A stretch of 64,000 nucleotides of DNA from Apostichopus japonicus (GCF_037975245.1 NC_092564.1:10704484-10768483), one strand, 5' to 3'; positions 1-13,710 are shown, counted from the first letter of the stretch. Notes: generated from the letters alone by a model not told the origin. Translations and numbers: made by a program.

Positions 1-2500
1 ATGCTCTCTCAACCGATTCTCCATTCAGTGATAAAAGGACATCTGGATTCAACTTTAAGTCTCTGCTTGTTTGTTTGTTTCTCTCCTCTCTAAATATGAA
101 AGTCTCAATATCTGTCCCATCCATGTTTTGCCATGCCAAGCATCATATATTTACGGACTAATTGCACCCATTTCGACGGTGCTGAAGTAAAACTCATTAA
201 AGTGTTTTTAGGGAACTATCCAGTAGCTACCTGACCCGACTGTCAACTTACTTTCTATGGTTTCAATTTTTTCTTTAAATCCATTGGGATATGGGTATTT
301 TGAGTTTTTCATATGACGTAAACACAAACAAAAATGTTGGTCATGAATAGCACACAGCTCCTCTGTTTTTACTTACATTTCAAAACTGAGTAAATTGGTT
401 GGTTTTATAACTTGCCTCGTAGTTGTGTTCTGATGAATATCCTTCATTGTTTGTACTTACTTTCATGTGATATTTAGGTATAAAGCCCCATTATGCCTCC
501 CATTATAAACACGAACAAACTGTTCCCTAACCCTATTTTGGTACCATTGTGTAGTTAATAAGCAGACAATCTTGTAGGTGCATTGTTTGCCAAATATTTT
601 GGCCGAATCTCAGAGAACGAGCGAGAATAGAAACCTCCAAAACATTATTCAGACCGTCCAGATAGAATGCATAGTGAGACTTAAACATCAAAGGACAAGA
701 TGTACAGTGACCTTTGAGTTAATGTTATATATTCTTTGATGGTATGATATTCCTTTTATTACCCTTATATTTCTTACATCATGGTGAAGCGTGTAAAACC
801 TACCTTTATAATCCCCACCGGTTTCATACACAGTGTATCAAAGACTGGAACAGTATGAACTATCTTTTTAACTGTTTCCATTCATTTAGAAGATAGTACA
901 GTATTCAAATGGTGGCCTTTACTGTAGAGTTGTTTACTCTGTTGTTCACACTGAAAGTTGAGTATAATTATTAAAGTTACATAATATATGCTGCAAGACA
1001 CTTGGGGCGATATTTTATGAAGGAAGTACGTTCCTTTGTAGCTACTTGTTCTGTTTGCTATATGATCTAACTGTTAACAATGAATTATTTGACAACCTGT
1101 AGGTTTTATTTTCGCACTCAAATGAGTACTTATTAATGATTACCCACATTGTTGATTATTATAGATGTGATTGAACACACAATATCACAACCTAATTAAA
1201 AGGCTTGTATTAGTATACATCTCTCTCCAGAGGCTCCAGTTCACTGAACTTTCATCAAGGGATGTCATTTTCTTATCATGTTTTCAGTTTTAGTACTTTT
1301 ATCTTTTATGTTACTGTTTAATTATTCAATTATGGTGTGTATGTATGCTGTTGATAAATAAAAAGGATTCCAGCTTCCACGGAGTGGTAAATTAAATGGC
1401 TGTCCTTTGAGTTTCTTATAAAGCTAAGATTTATATCAGAGCTGTAACATTATGTAAATGTGGTTTTCTGTTTCTTAATCTTGGCGTCCAATTGCACTAC
1501 ACATCCAACAAGTGCAGATACCCCCTCCCCCCACTCCAAAGATAATAATGGGGTTACACGGCCCTTGTAATAATAATAATGAGCAGTTATTTTTACAAAG
1601 CTTAACCAAACACAAATGTGGGAGAAGCCCGCACAGGCGTATGGATCACAACTTACACTACGGGTGGCTTCCAATTCAACATTTTATATAAAATTTAGAA
1701 ACTCATTTCAGATGGGAAAACTGTAGACTGCTCTTGGATGATAAACCCACCTTACATAGAACCTCCTGATTGCCAAACCTCATTGCTTCAAATGCCATTG
1801 CCTTTATCCACTTGATCACAGCACCAGTAGGTGGTTCATCCTAGATGAAACCTGGCAGAGGGAGGGGGGGGGCACCTAAGATACAGTTACAGCAACTGAA
1901 GTAGATATAACTATTGATTCTATTAAAATTTAGCAAACCTCTACTTTACCCAACCTCTACTTCAAGACATGCATAAGGAACAGATGCTCTAGAACTGCAC
2001 AAAAAGGTAAGACTGTACTTTAAGAACAAAACCTCTACATGGATCACAGAAACAGTGAATTTCATTTAATACCTTCATTTATATTGGAGAATTGGTTAAA
2101 AATTCAGACAATTTATCAAAAAAATCTCAAATGTGACATTTTATCACAAAATTCAAGCAGTTTTTGCCAAAATTTGTTGTATCTGAAAATGTTCATGCAG
2201 CTAGCTAAACAATTTTAGGCTGACATATTTATGTCAAGATTCGCCCCAAGAGTCCCCCTCAAAAAGTGTAAATTATTATCTTTAGAATGTCTGTCCCATG
2301 GATACGCCAGACCTACACCCTCGCCCCCCCCCCCCCCGGGTTGATCATGAAAGTAGGCCTACTGTCCCGCCTAGGCTTATGCCAGACCAACCCATTCGGG
2401 TAATGATATATTGGTCATTAAAACAACTTTTCTGACGAGATTCGCAGCGAACTCAATAAATTATCTTGACCAACATGTTTAATGACCTTAGGCCTATGTT
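1..2500. other. No gene recognised; possible 3' UTR sequence
   Basis: No open frame here looks coding. An AATAAA poly(A) signal near 1,357 on the plus strand, in AT-rich sequence, could mark the end of a transcript entering from the left, but nothing confirms it. A short AAT microsatellite lies near 1,570 and a C-run near 2,325. The minus-strand frame at 1,450-1,674 has no recognisable domain. Confidence 0.4.
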
Positions 2501-2510
2501 ATGAGACCAT

Positions 2511-2903
2511 TTGAATTGTTTCGTTGTAAATGTAATGATTTCAAATGGATATGCATCTAGCATGTCATTGCTAGTTTATTTTTTTTTTCAATTATTGCTC
2601 AACTTATTAAAATTTAACGATATTGTTAGGCTGAATGTAGCCACATTCTTTTACAAGGCTTGGAATGGCTTACTTCCTGCAGCCTTTCATGACTTATTTA
2701 CTATTAACAGCGCCATACATAGTCACCGCACTAGAAGTGCCGGTCAAGCACACCACAACTTATGTAATACAACATTTGGTACGTTAAGTTTAAAGAATCG
2801 TGCTATGAGGACATGGAATGATCTAACTGCTACTATAAAATCTAAACCATCTAAAGAAACATTTAGAAAAGCACTAAAAAAAGAAGTAATTTCTCAGTAT
2901 TGA
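2511..2903 (+). pseudogene. C-terminal end of a CR1/L2-type LINE ORF2
   Basis: The frame from about 2,585 onward reads as the extreme C-terminus of a non-LTR retrotransposon reverse transcriptase protein. Visible motifs are LNVATFFYKAWNGLLP, HSHRTRSAGQ and NRAMRTWNDL, followed by a basic tail ending KKEVISQY. This is the usual CR1/L2/Rex-like order of the region beyond the RT domain. No RT or endonuclease is present, so the copy is 5'-truncated. The matching 3' UTR and short-repeat tail follow at once. The first ~25 residues of the frame are low-complexity and probably not part of the element. The exact clade cannot be decided from this piece. Confidence 0.7.
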
Positions 2904-3019
2904 TACATCGTTTATATTGTATGTTATTAATTATTCTTTATTAAGACACTAGTTATATTTTCATTTATGTATATATGCTTTTTGTTTGTTTTTTGTTTTC
3001 CCTTTCTTTCTTTCTTTCC

Positions 3020-3130
3020 TGGGAGTCCTTTACCTTGTTAAGCCTGAATTGGCTTTTTAGAGGACTTCCCTCCACATGTATATATCCAGTGGAAAATCAA
3101 ATAAATCAAATCAAATCAAATCAAATCAAA
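3020..3130 (+). mobile_element. LINE 3' UTR with AAATC-repeat tail
   Basis: The tail contains GGGAGTCC...TTGTTAAGCC...GGCTTTTTAG..ACTTCCCT followed by tandem AAATC units (about 3,098-3,130). The same hairpin-like tail (GGGAGT..AAGC..GCTTTT..ACTTCC then AAATC) recurs in this window at 18.24, 26.46, 56.98, 57.27 and 57.70 kb. It is therefore the conserved 3' end of one LINE family and closes the ORF2 fragment upstream. Confidence 0.7.
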
Positions 3131-3972
3131 TTAATACGTTGATATATTATGCGGTGTTTGTCCCACATGGCTTGCCATAGACGCACACGGTCGTGGTCAA
3201 AGGTTAAGCAACGGAGCGCGAATTATGATCTGTATATAAAGCTCACGAAAGGTTACACGAGCAGTGCAGTTCGCTTCCTGGCAGCCGTTGGCTAACAATT
3301 CATACGTAATTGTAATTTGTAGCCTATTCTGTATGGGGGGTAACTGCCAAAGAATGTGAATGGCAGATATATTCGCCAGCTCGAAGGTTGTGTATTAGTT
3401 TTGTGGAGCAAGTTAGTACTTCACATTGTTTGAGTCAGCGAGCGTGAGAAATTACGCTAGCCTATCATATAATAGTATCGCTTAGGCCTAACGATAGGCT
3501 AGCTCACGTAGGCACTGGCGTCTATACTAGTTGGAATGCTAATCTAGGCCTAATATGATATTCACTAGACAATTAACGTAAGTAAAGTAAGTCACTTTAT
3601 ATCTTCCGACAAAATACTAGACCTAGCTGGTTGGGCCTAATTACTTTCTGGTTAAGGCTAGTACAGTCAGGCTAGGCCTAACTTAATTAGCCTAGGCCTA
3701 AATGTCTTTAAAATCCTACCAGAGTAGCCTACCATAGCCTAGGCTATGCCATCTAGCACTTAACAGTAACACATCCTCAAGAAACTAACTCGCAGCCGAA
3801 CAAATTAGCTTAGGATGAAAGCTCTCTCTCTTTCCTTTTTTTTTTCCATCATGACAGGCAAGCTGCCGTTGGTTTCTTCTCCAACTTTCAAGAATTAAAA
3901 CAATAGTTTCCTCCCTGAAATTATTTTTAGGGGTTGAAACCAACGTTTTTCAGGGGAGGAAAGAAAGACAAA
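3131..3972. other. Non-coding, rich in TAGGCCTA-like words
   Basis: No gene is seen. Between about 3,480 and 3,760 the words TAGGCCTA and CCTAGGCT recur many times, a compositional habit seen again at 4.98-5.17 kb. Confidence 0.5.
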
Positions 3973-4244
3973 GTGACTATTCTTACGACTAGTTGTAAGA
4001 ATAATTTCCGACTACGCATGCGCAGTTGCTATTTTTATGACCAGGAGTACTATTTTTACGACGAGGAGTAACAATAATTTCCGGTTAGAGTTAGGGTTAG
4101 GATTGAGGTTTAGGGTTATGTTTAGGGTTAGGGTAACCCCTACTACATTCGCAGTTGCTTTATTTATTTTACTGCGCTTGAATTCGCCTTTGTCGTAAGA
4201 ATAGTTTATAAATAATTGTTACGACTAGTCGTAAGAATAGCCAC
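3973..4244. mobile_element. MITE with telomere-like core
   Basis: A 272-bp element has imperfect terminal inverted repeats. The left end reads GTGACTATTCTTACGACTAG and the right end, reverse-complemented, reads GTGGCTATTCTTACGACTAG. A 10-bp direct repeat AAAGAAAGAC lies just outside each end (3,960-3,969 and 4,249-4,258) and may be an imperfect target duplication. The interior (4,084-4,133) holds degenerate TTAGGG/TTAGGGTT units. There is no open frame, so it is non-autonomous. Confidence 0.7.
4084..4133 (+). repeat. Interstitial telomere-like repeat
   Basis: About seven GGTTAG/TTAGGG-like units in tandem, interrupted by single-base changes, lie inside the small TIR element. TTAGGG is the usual metazoan telomere unit. 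The position inside an element argues against an old chromosome end. Confidence 0.7.
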
Positions 4245-4259
4245 GGCCAAAGAAAGACG

Positions 4260-6670
4260 GCTTGGCTGTGGAAAGAATTAATTTAGGTATAGTGAAGCAA
4301 CTGTACGTGGTAAATGTGTCTTGTGATTTAGGAGAGTTTGGTGAAAGAAAGGAACATATTTCAAAGAGACACTTGTACTTGTAGTAATCGAAGAAACTGG
4401 TAAATAGGAAAACAAGGAGAGGAACCAAGGAGGGCATACCTACTGTATCTAGGCTAAATTGTCTATGTTATTTCATTCCCACAATGAATGCCATACAAGC
4501 AAACAACCCATTACTGTACCACTATGAATTCCACGCATGTAAATTACCCCATGTTCGCATACAATCCTATGCAAACAATCCGGCCTATTCACAAACATTT
4601 TTTATCTTCCTATCACTGAACAGTTACAAGATACCTGGTCACATTTTCTATTTTCATACTATCACAACTTTCTTTAGCTTACTCTACAAGAATATGCAGT
4701 CAGAGCCTACAGAACAACAGTCTCCTCCCTTGAAAATAGTATGTTACTTTCCTTAACCATGTTATTTTTCACCCTTAACTTTACCTTTCTCCCTTTAAAT
4801 CTTTTCTTACAGTTATTCCACTTACAACATGTATTCTTTCCACATAGCCTAGCCAATATGCCTCCCATGAAAAACCTTAGTTAACTCCCCTGGAAATGTT
4901 AGTTTCCAGTGAAAACGTACTTGACTCCCCTATGATATGTAGAGGAGGTAAGTTACTCAACTTTTAAGTGGGAGGAAAATAACGTTGTTAGGGGAGGGAA
5001 CAAATGGCCCCAGGCTAGGCCTACCACCAAATGAAAATGGGAAACCTAGGCTAGCCTACCAAAGTGAAGTCTGGATAGAGATGAGGACGAACTAGCCTAT
5101 CCTAGGCTTCTTATACAAGCAACGGTACTTTGTAAAATGAAATTCTCAAGCAATTAGGCCTAGCTCTGTGGTCTAATTGATGTTAGTGATGGTTCAAGTA
5201 TGGAGAAAACTCTCCATGAAAGCTCAATGTTACCTAGCATAGGCAACTAAATTGATATACATGTATTAATTTGATCAACTAGCATAATTTTGACCTGAAG
5301 CTAGGCTTAACAGTATTGGTCCAACTCTCGGCATATCTTTATCAGATCATAGCCTTCTATTGATGCCTAAGGCATGATTTTATGGTCTGCAGAACTGTTT
5401 CACTAAAACTTTGATTATTATTAAACCGAATTCAAACTTTGCTAAGTCAACCTCTCATTGTTGAGTAATTGTCTTTAATTTGGTTTTTAATTTGAAAACA
5501 TTGATTGAAAGTTGTGAGGAACACAACTCATGGTAAACACATATTAAGAGTATTGAGAGATAAGTACAAGATATAGTATCTCTGTCCTTGTTGATATAGA
5601 ATATTATTACACAGGTGCTAGAAGTCATGGAAGCACATGAGGGTTTACCATGAATATACTAATATGTTGTTGGTACTTGTGTATTGGCTGAAAAGCCAGT
5701 TTTCATCTTTGCTAAGTGTACATGTTGTAGCTTAAGTGTCGGTCCTTATTTCACTTGTCAAGTTTCTCGTTTCAAGAATGATGTTTATTTCAGACATTTT
5801 TCAATTTTCCAGTTCCTCATGAATGTGCTTGCTAAGTTTGTTTAAACTAGTACATGCTCTCCAAATTGTTTGGCTGATGAAATGTTCTCAAATTGTGTTG
5901 AATTCATTCCTTTCAATCAGCTTGACCATTATAGTGAACAATATACATCAAAGGAAGTTTTGGCATTTTACGAAGTACTCCATAGGTTTGATAGCAATGT
6001 CTAGTAAGGTTCATTAAAGAGTCATATTGCAAGTATTAAAAATAAACAGGCACTTAGTAACAAAAAGAGGTACAGTTTATTCATGTTTGTAAACATTCAT
6101 CAAAAAGGTATCTGCATACGCAAACTGGAAGATGATCTTATGTAAAACTACTTTAAAAAAAATACTAAAATTTATTTCACACCAAAGGTATATATATACT
6201 GTAAATATTGCTTTGATATTTGTCTTTACAGCATTGCATTGGCCACACTGATTCACAAGGAGACTCCATGAACTGTGACTGTAACATCCTGCTGGAGGTC
6301 TGAGACATTGAAGATTCTGTAATGCTTCCGTTTGGGTATGCAGTTTACTATAGTAACACAGAAATATTTAAGCTCTGGTATTTGTGTCGTTTATTTCTGC
6401 CATTAAACTACAATCATATACATTTGTTTATACATAGTTATATCAATGAGGCAGCAGTCAGGGTTTTTTAGGTAGTCAGGGGGAGGGAGGAAGGGAGGGA
6501 GTGTATAAAAATGAGTCTAGTTGCAATGTCTATCTGCTTTCCAATATGAAATCTTCTTATCTTTTACAATACTGTCTCAGGTGAAAGAAGAAGATGAAGA
6601 AAATTGAAGGAAAATTGTAAGTCTTGGATGTCTGTAATGAAGCTGGATCAGGTTTAGAACAAGTGGTTGA
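4260..6670. other. No gene recognised
   Basis: The open frames here (for example 4,484-4,756 and 5,823-6,017 plus, 4,225-4,437 minus) have no domain, no codon bias and no convincing splice context. A purine-rich stretch lies near 6,478-6,500. Confidence 0.45.
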
Positions 6671-6680
6671 AAGATCATAA

Positions 6681-6775
6681 ACTCCACCAAATACGAGAAG
6701 ATCCTTCAAGCCTGTCCTCTACAGAGAGATCTGGAAGTGTTATCTGGAGGTGATTTAACAGAAATTGGAGAAAAA
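6681..6775 (+). pseudogene. ABCC/MRP transporter exon, 5'-truncated copy
   Basis: This is a truncated copy of the exon seen whole at 7,974-8,150. It encodes [19 protein letters not shown] and [10 protein letters not shown], the region after Walker A in nucleotide-binding domain 1 of ABCC (MRP-type) transporters. It keeps a good splice donor (GAAAAA|GTAAGA), which the other copy has lost. The first part of the exon is replaced by unrelated sequence. About 90 bp downstream of the donor are also shared with the second copy, so intron and exon were duplicated together. Confidence 0.7.
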
Positions 6776-6864
6776 GTAAGATTCAAGGAAAACATCAGTG
6801 TGAGCCAGTATCATGAACATCAGTCTTGTCCTCTCAACAGTTGATTGTTGTCAAGATCATTTCT

Positions 6865-7760
6865 AAATGTAGGAGACACGGTGCCTTAGCCTGTTGGAAC
6901 CAGTCGGTATTTGGTGTGGTCTGTTTTTGTGCTAACTGTACGAGACACAGTGCCTTAGCCTATTGAAAAAGGTAACTGGTGTGGTGTGTTTTTGTGTTAA
7001 TTGTATGAGACACGGTGCCTTAACCTGTTGGAACCAGTTGGTATTTGGTGTGGTCAGATTTTGTGCTAAATGTATGAGACACGATGCCTGAGCCTGTTGG
7101 AACAAGTTGGTATTTGGTGTGGTCAGTTTTTGTGCTAAATGTACGAGACACAGTGCCTTAGCCTGTTGGAACCAGTCGGTATTTAGTGTTGTCTGTTTTT
7201 GTGCTAAGTGTACGAGACACAGTGCCTTAGCCTGTTGGAACCAGTCGGTATTTGATGTTGTTTTTTTGTGCTAAACTACTATTCTTACAGAAAGGCTGAA
7301 CAAGTTCCATGATAAAGTTTGTACAGAGTGACACATTCCACTCATTCCAAGCAACCATGACAACATCAAAATGAAGCTAAAAAATTGGTTTCTTAGTTTA
7401 TTGGCTTGAGATGCTAATTAATGTAGTCTGTTTTTGTGCTAAATTATTGAGACATGGTGCCTTAGTTTATTGGTATTAGTTTTTAATTAGAAATGTAGGA
7501 GACATTTTTGTGCTAAATGTATAAGACCTCAGCCTTAGCCTATTGGAACCAGTCGGTAATTGGTGTGGTGTGTTTGTATTAAATTGATAAGTTCTGCCTT
7601 AGTTTATTGATATGAGTTGCTAATTAGTGTGGTCTGTTTTGTGCTAAATTAATGAAACCTGTTGCCTTAGTTTGTTGGAATGAATTTGCAATAAGTATTT
7701 TGGTTGTCTAAAATTAATAAGACATTGTACCTAGTTTGATGGAACGAGTTGGTATTTAGT
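6865..7760. repeat. 69-bp intronic minisatellite
   Basis: Tandem units carrying GTACGAGACACAGTGCCTTAG then TTGGTATTTGGTGTGGTCTG repeat. GTAxGAGAC starts fall at 6,869, 6,938, 7,003, 7,072, 7,141 and 7,210, giving a period of 69 bp with one shorter unit. Copies after 7,275 are increasingly decayed to about 7,760. The same family recurs after the second ABCC exon copy. Confidence 0.85.
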
Positions 7761-7940
7761 GAGGTCTTTCTTGAGAGTTGTTCAAACCAGTGTCCAATAA
7801 CTTTGATCTGACCATAAAATTTCATTTCTTTCACAAATTGCCCCTCTAGAAGAGTATACATGTTTTGTCTCACGGCTGACAGTTTGGTTGTTAACAGGGT
7901 TTGCCTTTTTTACTTTTGCTGTTACTTTGAAGAAAAGTGA

Positions 7941-8660
<720 letters not shown>

Positions 8661-8923
8661 AAACTCAAAGATCAGCTGATTTGATGGAAAAACACCAGCT
8701 AAGCTGGAAAGCTGCAATATACAGTCAAGGTTAGTCATAAGAAAGAAAGGTTCATAAAAATGTAATATATATTTAATTATGTTTCCACCAGTAAAGCTTC
8801 AATCACAGCCTAAAATTTGTTGGAATTAGTTGCTAATTAGTGTTTAATGTTTTGTGCTAAATGTACGAGACTTACTTTGAAGAAACCTGGCTAATTTCTT
8901 TTGCATTCCTCTCCTTTCCTTAG

Positions 8924-8950
8924 GGTTCTGTGGATTATGTTGGTCAACAG
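8924..8950 (+). pseudogene. Third ABCC exon copy, cut after 9 codons
   Basis: Intron sequence nearly identical to that before 7,974 ends in TTAG at 8,920-8,923. It is followed by GSVDYVGQQ, the start of the same ABCC exon. The copy stops at 8,950, where LINE sequence begins. Acceptors at 7,973 and 8,923 are exactly 950 bp apart. Confidence 0.7.
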
Positions 8951-9210
8951 TTAGCTTTTTGACATAGCGCCACCCCATCATCCTTCACTCTATGACTTAC
9001 TCGCCATTTACAAAACGTACGCGTCCTTGGATACCAACACAACGCTGCCGAGTACACTTTCGATTCATAGTGTGTCTCTTCAAAAGGAGTTCCTATTCTT
9101 TCCGTCCGCCGTCTTAGGCTGGAGACTAATTCTTTCTGGTAAGTGAAGTTTATGATCAATTTCATTGTATAGAAGCCATTTAAAACCAATAGGGAGGGGC
9201 TGTTTTGCCA

Positions 9211-10203
9211 ATATGACAACCCCTTACCCACCTATAACCGCCCTCCTAGTCGAAAACCTAAACCTCTCTGATTTTGACATAGACATTAATGACTGGATCC
9301 CTGTACAAAAATAGCAGAAAAAGACAACGTCCAATCTACGTTGAAATAAACCCATCTCCTAACTCCAAACCAACCACCAAAAAGTCCGCTCAAACAATCA
9401 TTGTATCAGGAATCTTACCAGAACTATCAAAAAACCCAATAAACACTTGCTAAACTAATCAATGAAGAAAAACCAAATGCCATGATCTCAAATATAAACC
9501 GTCTTCGTAGTAACGACATCCTAATCACCCCCATGACCCTAAATCTGCAAATATCCTCCTGAAACCATGGACTCAAAAGACTAAACTAGGCAACCCCAAA
9601 CCAAGAATCCCCCAAAAAGTATGACAAAGAAACTTCTCCGTAGTAGCCTGTGGCATAAACCCTGAAATTCAAATCAAAGATATTGAACAAGAACTCAAAG
9701 ACCAAGAATACACCCCAATACAAACTATAAGACTCATTAGTCATGCCACAAACAATACAACTTGGAAAGTAAAAATGACGTTTGAAGAACAAGAGCCTCA
9801 ACAATCCCTAATCAAACAAGGTTTCTACTTAGGATACTCTAAACACAAAACAGAAGAATACCACAAACCCCCCCCCCCCCCCCAAATCACTCAATGTTTC
9901 AAATGTCAACTTTTTAGACACACCCACCATACTTGCAAAAATCAAACCAGATGTCTCAGATGTGGCGATAACCACAGAGTTAAAGACTGTCCCAAACCAA
10001 AAGAAAACCCAAAATGTGCCAATTGCTCAGGGACTCATGTCGCCCTTTACAAAGGATGCCTAAAATTTAAAGAAGCTAAAACTGAAAATAATAACAAACA
10101 ACAAGAACAAAGAACCTACGCGAATGTAACCAATTTTACCCCTAAAAGTGAAATAACAAATAAAATCGTCACTGAAAAAAACTTAATATCGCAACCTTTG
10201 TAA
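9211..10203 (+). pseudogene. LINE ORF1 (gag-like, zinc-knuckle) pseudogene
   Basis: The reading frame starts at ATG 9,211 (MTTPYPPITALL) and is broken several times before about 9,630. The last part (from about 9,640) is open. It gives a PRE/C2HC-associated region (SVVACGINPEIQIKDIEQEL, then WKVKMTFE) and three zinc knuckles at about 9,892-10,060: CX2CX4HX4C, CX2CX3HX4C and CANC-SGTH-C. This domain order is typical of Jockey/I gag-like proteins, which bind element RNA. A run of five prolines precedes the knuckles, over a C-run likely to slip. The lysine/asparagine-rich tail ends at 10,203. Early stops make it non-functional. Confidence 0.8.
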
Positions 10204-10375
10204 TTGAATTAGTACAATACACCTTCCAAAAAGCCAACATTAATATTAAATCTGACGACCTTGCCAGTTACGCCCCCATGTTAGCACTAAAACACCTAAA
10301 CTTAAATATCCCAGAAACTGTAATTATGGAATGTCTCCACCATCCTTCAATATTTAGCCCTCCTCAATCACCTAC

Positions 10376-13134
10376 ATGACAAGCACACTCCCTCCTTCGG
10401 TCAAGTTCCTCCACCTAAACATCCACAGTATCCTTCCAAAATTAAGCCTCCTACTTACTATATTCGCCAACCACTCCCCGGATATCATTTCGTTAAACGA
10501 AACTAAACTAAATAAAAATTCCCACCTTAGCATCCCTGGTTACCAAACTTTCAGACACGATATCTCTCGCTCTATGGGAGGAGTACTTACTGCTGAAAAA
10601 ACCAACCTCAAAGCCACCCTCCTCCCAAACAAACCCAAACAATTGAAATTGTACTCGAAAGAGACAATAAACCTCTCCACATTATTAGCTATTATAGTCC
10701 CCAAATGAGCCCATATCCACAATCAAAAAAGTTCTAATAAAAATACAATACTACTAGGAGATTTAAATGCCCACCACATCATTTTTGGTAGCACCAAAAT
10801 ATCTGAAAAAGGCATATCCCTCTTAGAAATATGTGATAAACACAACTTAACAATAATTAACCAAAATACCAAAACTAGGATAAACCCAATAAACAATAAT
10901 ACTGAACTACTTGACTACGCCATAACCTCAAACCACCTTGCAACTAAAATTCATTCGATTCAAATCCTAGAAGATGACCTAATCAGTGACCATTTTCCAC
11001 TCCTTTTTGAGCTAGACATAAACCTCAGTCGCATCCAAAATAACGAATTAACGTATAATTACAATAAAACAGACTGGACATCATTTAAAAAGGATCATAA
11101 CAAACAACACTATTGCCAATTACCACAACAACAAGCTAAATTACATCGGCATATATTGTGACAGCATTGCCCAACATATCTTTAATACCTTCAAACAACA
11201 CTGCCCATTAAAAACAAAACAGAAATCCAAAACTGAATAGGAATATTCTTACACTAAATAACTCAGACTTCACCTACATAGAACCTATATGATCTCCCCA
11301 GATCCAACTCTAAAAACCTAAATTAACCAACCTAAAAAACAAATAAATAGACAAATATCGGCGGTTGACCAAAACCGAATCCAAAACTGAATCCAAAATG
11401 CGATTCAATCAATAATGACAAAAACCCAAAACACTTTTGAAAAATTAAAAAAATATCATAAACCCATTACAACCCAAACACAGGTAATACAGACGAATGC
11501 CTTAGAGATAAAGTAGGTAACCTCATCACAAAAACTTAAGACCAAATAAAGCTTAGTGAATCATACTTGAAAACTATATTCAATATCTTAGATGGCCCTC
11601 CATATGATAATAGATTCCAACACAAAATAGACCGTACAATTATCTCTAATGCAACCAGCTTTATCCCCAACTTCTAAGGATGTCTCAACAAAAACATCCC
11701 TCTACTCAAAGAAATAGATATAAATGATGGGTATAGTGCCACTGAATATGCAAAAATGCCTCCTCCCCTGGTCTTGACAACATAAATGACCTAATGCTAA
11801 AAGATTCCCCTCCGTCGGCCTCCGATATTTATTAACTCTCATATTTTCCCATTATTTAACAAACTCCTTAGACTGGGTCATTTCCCAACCCGGTGGAAAT
11901 CCGCCAAAATGATTTTAATACCGAAAACTAAGTAAGGAGACACCAAAATTCAAAACTATCAACCAATTAGTCTCCTACCAGCCTTAGGTAAGATTTTCAA
12001 AAGAATTATAGATAACCGCACCAGAAACCACCTTGAGCAAATGAATCACTTTGCCCGTATCAATCAGGCTAATTCCGCGCACACAAATCTACAATAAACC
12101 AAACTTTCCACCTTTCCATAGAAATTTGCATCGGCTTCATAAAAAAACATGATACCACTGCCCTCTTCCTTGATGCCGAAAAGGCGTTCGACAAAACTTG
12201 GCACAACGGCATAAGAATTTAACTACTTAATTTTAATCTCCCCTGCAATTACACCAGACTTCTTTCCTCTTTCTTTAGTGATTGCAATGCCAAAATATGC
12301 TACAAAAACCAACAATCAAAACCTATTCCACTTGGTGCAGGTACTCCACAGGGCGCTGTTCTCAGCCCCCTCCCCTGCACCCTATTTGTTAATGATTTGA
12401 ACATCCCCCCTCTATCTGAATGCAACTATAGTCAGTACACTGACAACATAGCCATTTGGAGCACCAGTAAAAATATCTATATGACGGAACTAAATATTAA
12501 AAGAGCAATTACACATCTCGAAAATTGGTGCTCGATGTGGAGAACAAAAATATATCCCTCAAATCTAACCTAGCCAATTTCTCCATAATAAACTCAAAAT
12601 ACCATAACCATATTTCCAAAATTAATCTTTTCAACACCTCAATCACTGCTACTCCTAATGCAACCTTCCTTGGTACCACTTTCGATAGCAAATCTACTTT
12701 GTAACAGAACTGCAGGACGCTGCTGGTTCCAACTTAAATCCATTCAAATCCTCTCATACAAATATAACTTCCCTCCGAAAACAATTATCCAAATCTATAA
12801 ATCCATAGTAAAACCGATTCTCAGTTACGGGAGAATCTCCCTGCTCTCTAATCCCAATAAACAAATTTTAAACAGAATCCACACCACAGCTTATCGACTC
12901 GCACTCAAAATCCCTACCTATATTGCTACTTTGTACGTTCTCCGTGCAGGAAACACAAAATCTACTTTCACCCGACTTGAAGAATTCAACACCAAGTTAT
13001 ACAAAAACAACCTCGAGAACGACCCTTTGATTGAAGACCTCCCCCTGAAATACAAAGTCGCAACAACTCACTACCCAAATACCAAACCCTTTCTGTATTC
13101 ACAATTGTTACTACTTAAAGTCTCATTCCATTAA
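10376..13134 (+). pseudogene. LINE ORF2 (endonuclease-reverse transcriptase) pseudogene
   Basis: The N-terminal endonuclease is recognisable: VKFLHLNIHSI, PDIISLNET, GDLNAHH (about 10,759) and SDHFPLLFEL (about 10,984), interrupted by a stop at 10,706. The RT follows in shifting frames. It shows PGLDNIND, ISLLPALGK, GTPQGAVLSP (about 12,342) and, where YADD is expected, YTDN (about 12,435). The second catalytic aspartate is therefore replaced. The C-terminal part (12,658-13,134) is open and contains YKSIVKPILSYG, normal for this superfamily. Many stops and frameshifts show a long-dead copy. Confidence 0.8.
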
Positions 13135-13562
13135 AAAAATCCTTTTCTAAATGGGTCTAGGCCCAAGTATACTTATATATACAGATTATATTGTTACCAA
13201 ACAATAGAAACCACAACCACTCCCTACCCAAACAATAGAAACCACTCCGTCTCCACAATTCTCAGTACTTAAAAAATTCCTCTCCTTTAGAAATCCCTCC
13301 CTAATTGACTCTTCGACTCTGACCTCGGATATGATTATGGCTATCCTGTCCTATGTAAATATATAAGACTTCATTTACCAGCAATTCCCTGACTGAACAT
13401 AGACAACCTCTAAAAGAAAAAAATGTCTATTCTATAAAAACAAACTTATTATCCCCCGTAGGACCTCTCGCCAGGTCGACCAGGGGTTAAACTCCTTTTG
13501 TTTTGATATCAACAACAACAAAAACAAAACTTTTACTCAAATTAAAAAAAAAGGTAACTAAT

Positions 13563-13710
13563 TTCATTTATTTCATTTCATTTATTGATTTTTATTCTAT
13601 TTTAACATAAGTATGACATATGACATAGAAGGAGATAAGAAACAAAACTTGTGAAAGGAAGTGTACTAAAAAAACCTATAGGGCTTGTCGGGTAGTGACA
13701 CTCCCTAAAA
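13563..13710 (-). mobile_element. CR1/L2-type LINE 3' tail, minus strand
   Basis: Read on the minus strand it has GGGAGTGTCACT...GACAAGCC...GGTTTTTTTAG..ACTTCCTTTC and then AAATG-type tail repeats. This is the same hairpin-and-tail plan as the other LINE ends in the window but more diverged. It directly follows the Jockey/I-type LINE. Confidence 0.5.

Larger units (their letters stand above)
8951..13555 (+). mobile_element. Jockey/I-type LINE, nearly full length, decayed
   Basis: The element runs from the break in the ABCC exon to a poly(A) run at about 13,544-13,552. It has the two-ORF order of the Jockey/I superfamily: ORF1 with three zinc knuckles, then ORF2 with endonuclease and reverse transcriptase. 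Many frameshifts and stops disable both. A shorter second copy lies at 20.28-21.66 kb. No clear target duplication was found. Confidence 0.8.

Noticed and set aside
4084-4133. True chromosome end
   Set aside because: Only about 50 bp of degenerate repeats, enclosed by an element and followed by 60 kb of sequence.
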